Under the pieces are notes generated by a model, which ran no database searches, was not told the origin of the DNA, and worked only from the letters and a program-made list of their open reading frames with translations. Positions 10,793 to 13,212 of a stretch of 13,212 nt of DNA are shown one piece after another. Both the position numbers and the translations under genes were made by a program. Each line of letters begins with the position of its first letter. Within the stretch, counting starts at the first letter, position 1. The stretch lies in the NCBI GenBank assembly GCA_008636095.1, contig VSJD01000008.1, forward strand, positions 1 to 13,212, read 5' to 3'. The stretch comes from Kiritimatiellota bacterium. GTDB lineage: Bacteria; Verrucomicrobiota; Kiritimatiellia; JAAZAB01.

Positions 10793-11953
10793 TTAATATG
10801 CCTGCACGGGTACAAATTCGGGCCCACCCCAACCGGGCACATCAATGCGCGGCGCATATCCATATGACGACAGCCAAACCATCCAGTTGCCGGTATTCTG
10901 CTGGTAGGCGGCCAGATCCACGCAGGCGTCGCCGTCATAATCGGCCGGTACCGGTGTCCACGTCGAGCCGCCACAGCCATCCGCCACTGCCTTGCCGTAG
11001 TAACTGTCCGAGAGCCAAACATACCAGTTGCCCGTCTGCGCCTGGTACACTGCCGGATCCGCCTTGCCGTCACCATCGTAATCGGCCGCCGGCGCAGTGT
11101 AAGTGGGCGCGCCCAAAGCAGGCCCACCCAAGCCGGACTCGCTGACGGACGCATACCCACTACCGGAAAACGAAATCATCCAGGTGCCCGTGCGGGCCTT
11201 ATACACGGCGGGATCCGCCAAGCCGTCGCCATCATAATCCTCCGGCACCGGCACGAACCTGGGGCCACCAAAATTTTTCACAAAGTCTCCCACGAAACCA
11301 CTGTGCGAGAGCCAGACTCTCAAGGTGCCGCTGGCGGGCTCATAAATGCCCAGATCCGTTATCTGGTCGCCGTCATAATCGGCGGGCGCCGCAAGCCAGT
11401 CCCCGCCGCCAAAGGCGCGGGCAGTGGTTTGGGTATACCCACAGCTCGACATCCATAAAGACCAGTCACCGGTAACCGTGTTATAAACCGCCGGATCCGT
11501 TTTCAGATCACCGTCATAATCGGATGCCACCGGCATACAATTGACACCACCCCAACCGTCGGCGACCGCCATCGGGTCATATCCACTACCCGAGAGCCAG
11601 ATATTCCAAGTGCCGCCGGCTTGGCGATACACGGCAATGTCGGCCCTGAGGTCACCGTCAAAATCGTTCTTGATCCGTCGGGGAGGATCGGAGGGGAAAA
11701 GGAAACCGCTGTAACTGGAAAATTTAGAGTTGGCGGTAAAGCCGAACGGGCCACTGAGGCCAAAACTGCTGAAGACCGCATAGGTGGTGCCCGAGGACCA
11801 GTCGCCTCCGCCACCTATCGTGTGCCAGTCCCAGTTGGCCGCCGGGACCGCGCTTTCAGCGTCCGCGCCGCAACTCACGCTGGGCGGACTGCCGGCCAGC
11901 ACAAGGGCCAAAAGCCCCAAGGGCAACACGCAAGATTTATGTTTCCTGTTCAT
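10793..11953 (-). CDS. Secreted protein with six FG-GAP/VCBS-like DYDGDG repeats
   Basis: A complete 386-residue exported protein. The signal peptide (MNRKHK, then a Leu-rich core) ends near PPSVSC. A Cys at 28 raises the possibility of a lipoprotein, but the -3 position is Ser and not Leu, so the lipobox is poor. Residues 41-87 (WHTIGGGGDWSSGTTYAVFS to FLFP) look like a degenerate short Gly-rich domain common in secreted PVC proteins. Six repeats start at D97, D145, D192, D239, D291 and D338 (spacing 48, 47, 47, 52, 47), each D(Y/F)DGDxxxDxxxY then GxW..W(L/M)S. The DxDGD loops are probable calcium sites and the array is likely a beta-propeller or part of one. It starts 15 nt after the upstream adhesin stop with no clear Shine-Dalgarno, suggesting translational coupling. 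Confidence 0.9.
   Translation of the reverse strand: MNRKHKSCVLPLGLLALVLAGSPPSVSCGADAESAVPAANWDWHTIGGGGDWSSGTTYAVFSSFGLSGPFGFTANSKFSSYSGFLFPSDPPRRIKNDFDGDLRADIAVYRQAGGTWNIWLSGSGYDPMAVADGWGGVNCMPVASDYDGDLKTDPAVYNTVTGDWSLWMSSCGYTQTTARAFGGGDWLAAPADYDGDQITDLGIYEPASGTLRVWLSHSGFVGDFVKNFGGPRFVPVPEDYDGDGLADPAVYKARTGTWMISFSGSGYASVSESGLGGPALGAPTYTAPAADYDGDGKADPAVYQAQTGNWYVWLSDSYYGKAVADGCGGSTWTPVPADYDGDACVDLAAYQQNTGNWMVWLSSYGYAPRIDVPGWGGPEFVPVQAY
10796..11665 (-). repeat. Six tandem ~47-residue DYDGDG repeats
   Basis: This is the coding repeat array of the FG-GAP-like protein. Repeat 4 carries about five extra residues (around GAPTYTAPAA). Repeat 6 has lost the usual Gly-Lys after DYDGD (it reads DACVDLAAY). 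The repeats are diverged in DNA, so this is an old array, not a recent expansion. Confidence 0.85.
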
Positions 11954-11968
11954 GTCGTATTTTCACAC

Positions 11969-13212
11969 TTACGGCGTTGGCACACTGTTAGTTGGCACAC
12001 CCATTATGCTGTCGGGAATAACACCATTTACGGAACGAATCATATGATCAAACACACCGTTGACCTTGAACCGGTCCCACCAGTATGCCGCCACATTGTC
12101 AACGTAACATGTGGACGAACCGTTATAGAAACTAAACCCGCTGAAGGCGTTGGTTTGCTGTGTTACAAACCCGATTTTATTGGTAATGAGAACATTGTTC
12201 GCTTTCAATTTCCAATGCCTGTAGCGATAATCGAGATAGATGACGATGTTGGCCCAAGTATCATTCGTCACTACAAATTCACCGCCTGACCCAACGGCAT
12301 TGGACACCATGCACCAGGTCGGCGTTCCGCCTGACCCGTTGCAGACAACAAAATGCCCGTTGGTGTCCACATAGAACAGGACGGCGGCATTTGTGTCCAC
12401 CGGCGGGAAATCAGTTTCGGCAAGATCGGTACGGACCGGACGCAAATCCATTGCGATCCGTACATTACACGGGGCTCCAGCCACAAACGAATTCGATAGT
12501 GTGCCGTCCAAGGGAATCATGGCGGCATTGGTCCCCGTGGCAACGATGTTGGTCTGAACAATGATATCGGCGGAATCCCCGTACCAGCCATTGGTGCCAT
12601 TGATCAGCGGCTCGCGGTTGTAATAATTTTCGAAATCGTCGCTCCATGGAATGGTATTGGTCTGGGGACTGAATCCGTATACGGGGAAAGTGTTCGTTAC
12701 GGAATCCGCCGGGAGGAAGTTCACATCTCCGGTCTGCGACGCAATAATGGTGTACACACCCGGTCCATTGAAAGTCAGGCTGCTCCCGCTGATATTCGTG
12801 CCGAGACTGCCAATATTCGTAAAGGTCACCGTCAGCCCCGACGAAGCCGAGGCGTTCAGTGTCATACTGCCGCTGGCCAAGGGCTGCGCCGGGATGGCCG
12901 GGAACGTTAACGTCTGGTCCGCTATCGTGATCACACCGACAAGACCAACGGCACTGCCAGGCAGACTGTAATTGGACCTCAGGAAGCCGGCAACTTCATC
13001 GAAGTTCGCGGCGGCCAGCGTGGCGCTGACACTGATTCCAGAGGCCACGTCCTTGGTCGCATAAGTACCATTGGTCTGGTTGATCGTGGGCAATTCAGCG
13101 AGGACCAGACCGCTCAAAGAGTAGTTGCCGTTGACCAGGTTAGTGGCCGTGAAGAGACCGTCATAAACCTTGGTTACAGTGCCAATCAGGGATGCGGTCA
13201 GGGTCTTGGCCG
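11969..13212 (-). CDS. Large secreted adhesin, C-terminal part: YDG-type and Ig-like repeats plus LamG-like domain (cut by right edge)
   Basis: This is the last 413 residues of a protein whose start lies beyond the right edge; the frame is open to base 13212, and the TTG at 13117 is internal. The visible N-terminus reads TVTKVYDGLFTAT, then NGNYSLSG and GTYATKDVASG, which matches the YDG repeat of large filamentous adhesins. An Ig-like unit follows (IADQTLTFPAIPAQPLASG to GDVNFLPADS). The C-terminal ~220 residues (IPWSDDFENYYNREPLINGT, VRIAMDLRP, WANIVIYLDY, FSGFSFYNGS, YVDNVAAYWW) form a concanavalin/LamG-like sandwich that could bind glycan, followed by a 35-residue tail. No membrane anchor or sorting motif is obvious in that tail. 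It is first in the visible minus-strand series and likely co-transcribed with the FG-GAP-like gene, 15 nt downstream. Confidence 0.87.
   Translation of the reverse strand, partial: AKTLTASLIGTVTKVYDGLFTATNLVNGNYSLSGLVLAELPTINQTNGTYATKDVASGISVSATLAAANFDEVAGFLRSNYSLPGSAVGLVGVITIADQTLTFPAIPAQPLASGSMTLNASASSGLTVTFTNIGSLGTNISGSSLTFNGPGVYTIIASQTGDVNFLPADSVTNTFPVYGFSPQTNTIPWSDDFENYYNREPLINGTNGWYGDSADIIVQTNIVATGTNAAMIPLDGTLSNSFVAGAPCNVRIAMDLRPVRTDLAETDFPPVDTNAAVLFYVDTNGHFVVCNGSGGTPTWCMVSNAVGSGGEFVVTNDTWANIVIYLDYRYRHWKLKANNVLITNKIGFVTQQTNAFSGFSFYNGSSTCYVDNVAAYWWDRFKVNGVFDHMIRSVNGVIPDSIMGVPTNSVPTP

Noticed and set aside
10793..11953. Lipoprotein assignment for the FG-GAP-like protein
   Set aside because: The Cys follows Ser-Val-Ser, not a normal lipobox with Leu/Val at -3, so plain Sec export is as likely.
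13115..13117. TTG as the start of the YDG/LamG gene
   Set aside because: The frame continues to the edge and encodes the beginning of a YDG repeat (TVTKVYDG), so this codon is internal.

Overview
The window looks like chromosomal DNA of a Gram-negative bacterium. The secreted proteins carry signal peptides, one very large protein ends in a probable outer-membrane beta-barrel, and the Thr/Asn-rich fibre proteins, GGGG-type domain, YDG/LamG adhesin and DYDGDG repeats are a style I associate with the PVC group (Verrucomicrobiota, Kiritimatiellota, Lentisphaerota). That placement is inference, at about 40% confidence. I see no tRNA, rRNA, CRISPR array, transposase or phage structural gene.

Layout. 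Positions 1-1902 (+) hold the C-terminal part of an AddA/RecB-type helicase-nuclease, cut by the left edge. A 118-nt convergent spacer (1903-2020) carries an imperfect inverted array of short GTATGG-type words. Everything from 2021 to the right edge is on the minus strand. Read in transcription order from the right, it encodes: the C-terminus of a large YDG/LamG adhesin (cut by the right edge); a six-repeat FG-GAP/VCBS-like secreted protein; two phage-tail-fibre-like secreted proteins; a giant Ala/Lys/Glu-rich coiled-coil protein of up to 1864 residues with a C-terminal barrel-like domain; and a COG1092-type SAM-dependent methyltransferase. Spacers are short (15-124 nt), so much of the block may be co-transcribed. 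Five consecutive exported proteins suggest a locus for a cell-surface fibre or adhesin layer. The methyltransferase is a housekeeping type and may only be a neighbour.

The most interesting signal is inside the giant coiled-coil gene. A 33-nt, 11-codon element encoding (A/V)DLSRRSALAK, with minor variants, occurs seven times in four different contexts. Each context has a related sequence in the same gene that lacks exactly these 11 codons. It therefore behaves like a tiny in-frame insertion. Eleven residues are one hendecad, so a helical coil can absorb each insertion without breaking. The same gene also carries nested tandem duplications with offsets of 1302, 294 and 276 nt, all multiples of three. 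Three intergenic spacers each carry a different short-period word family.
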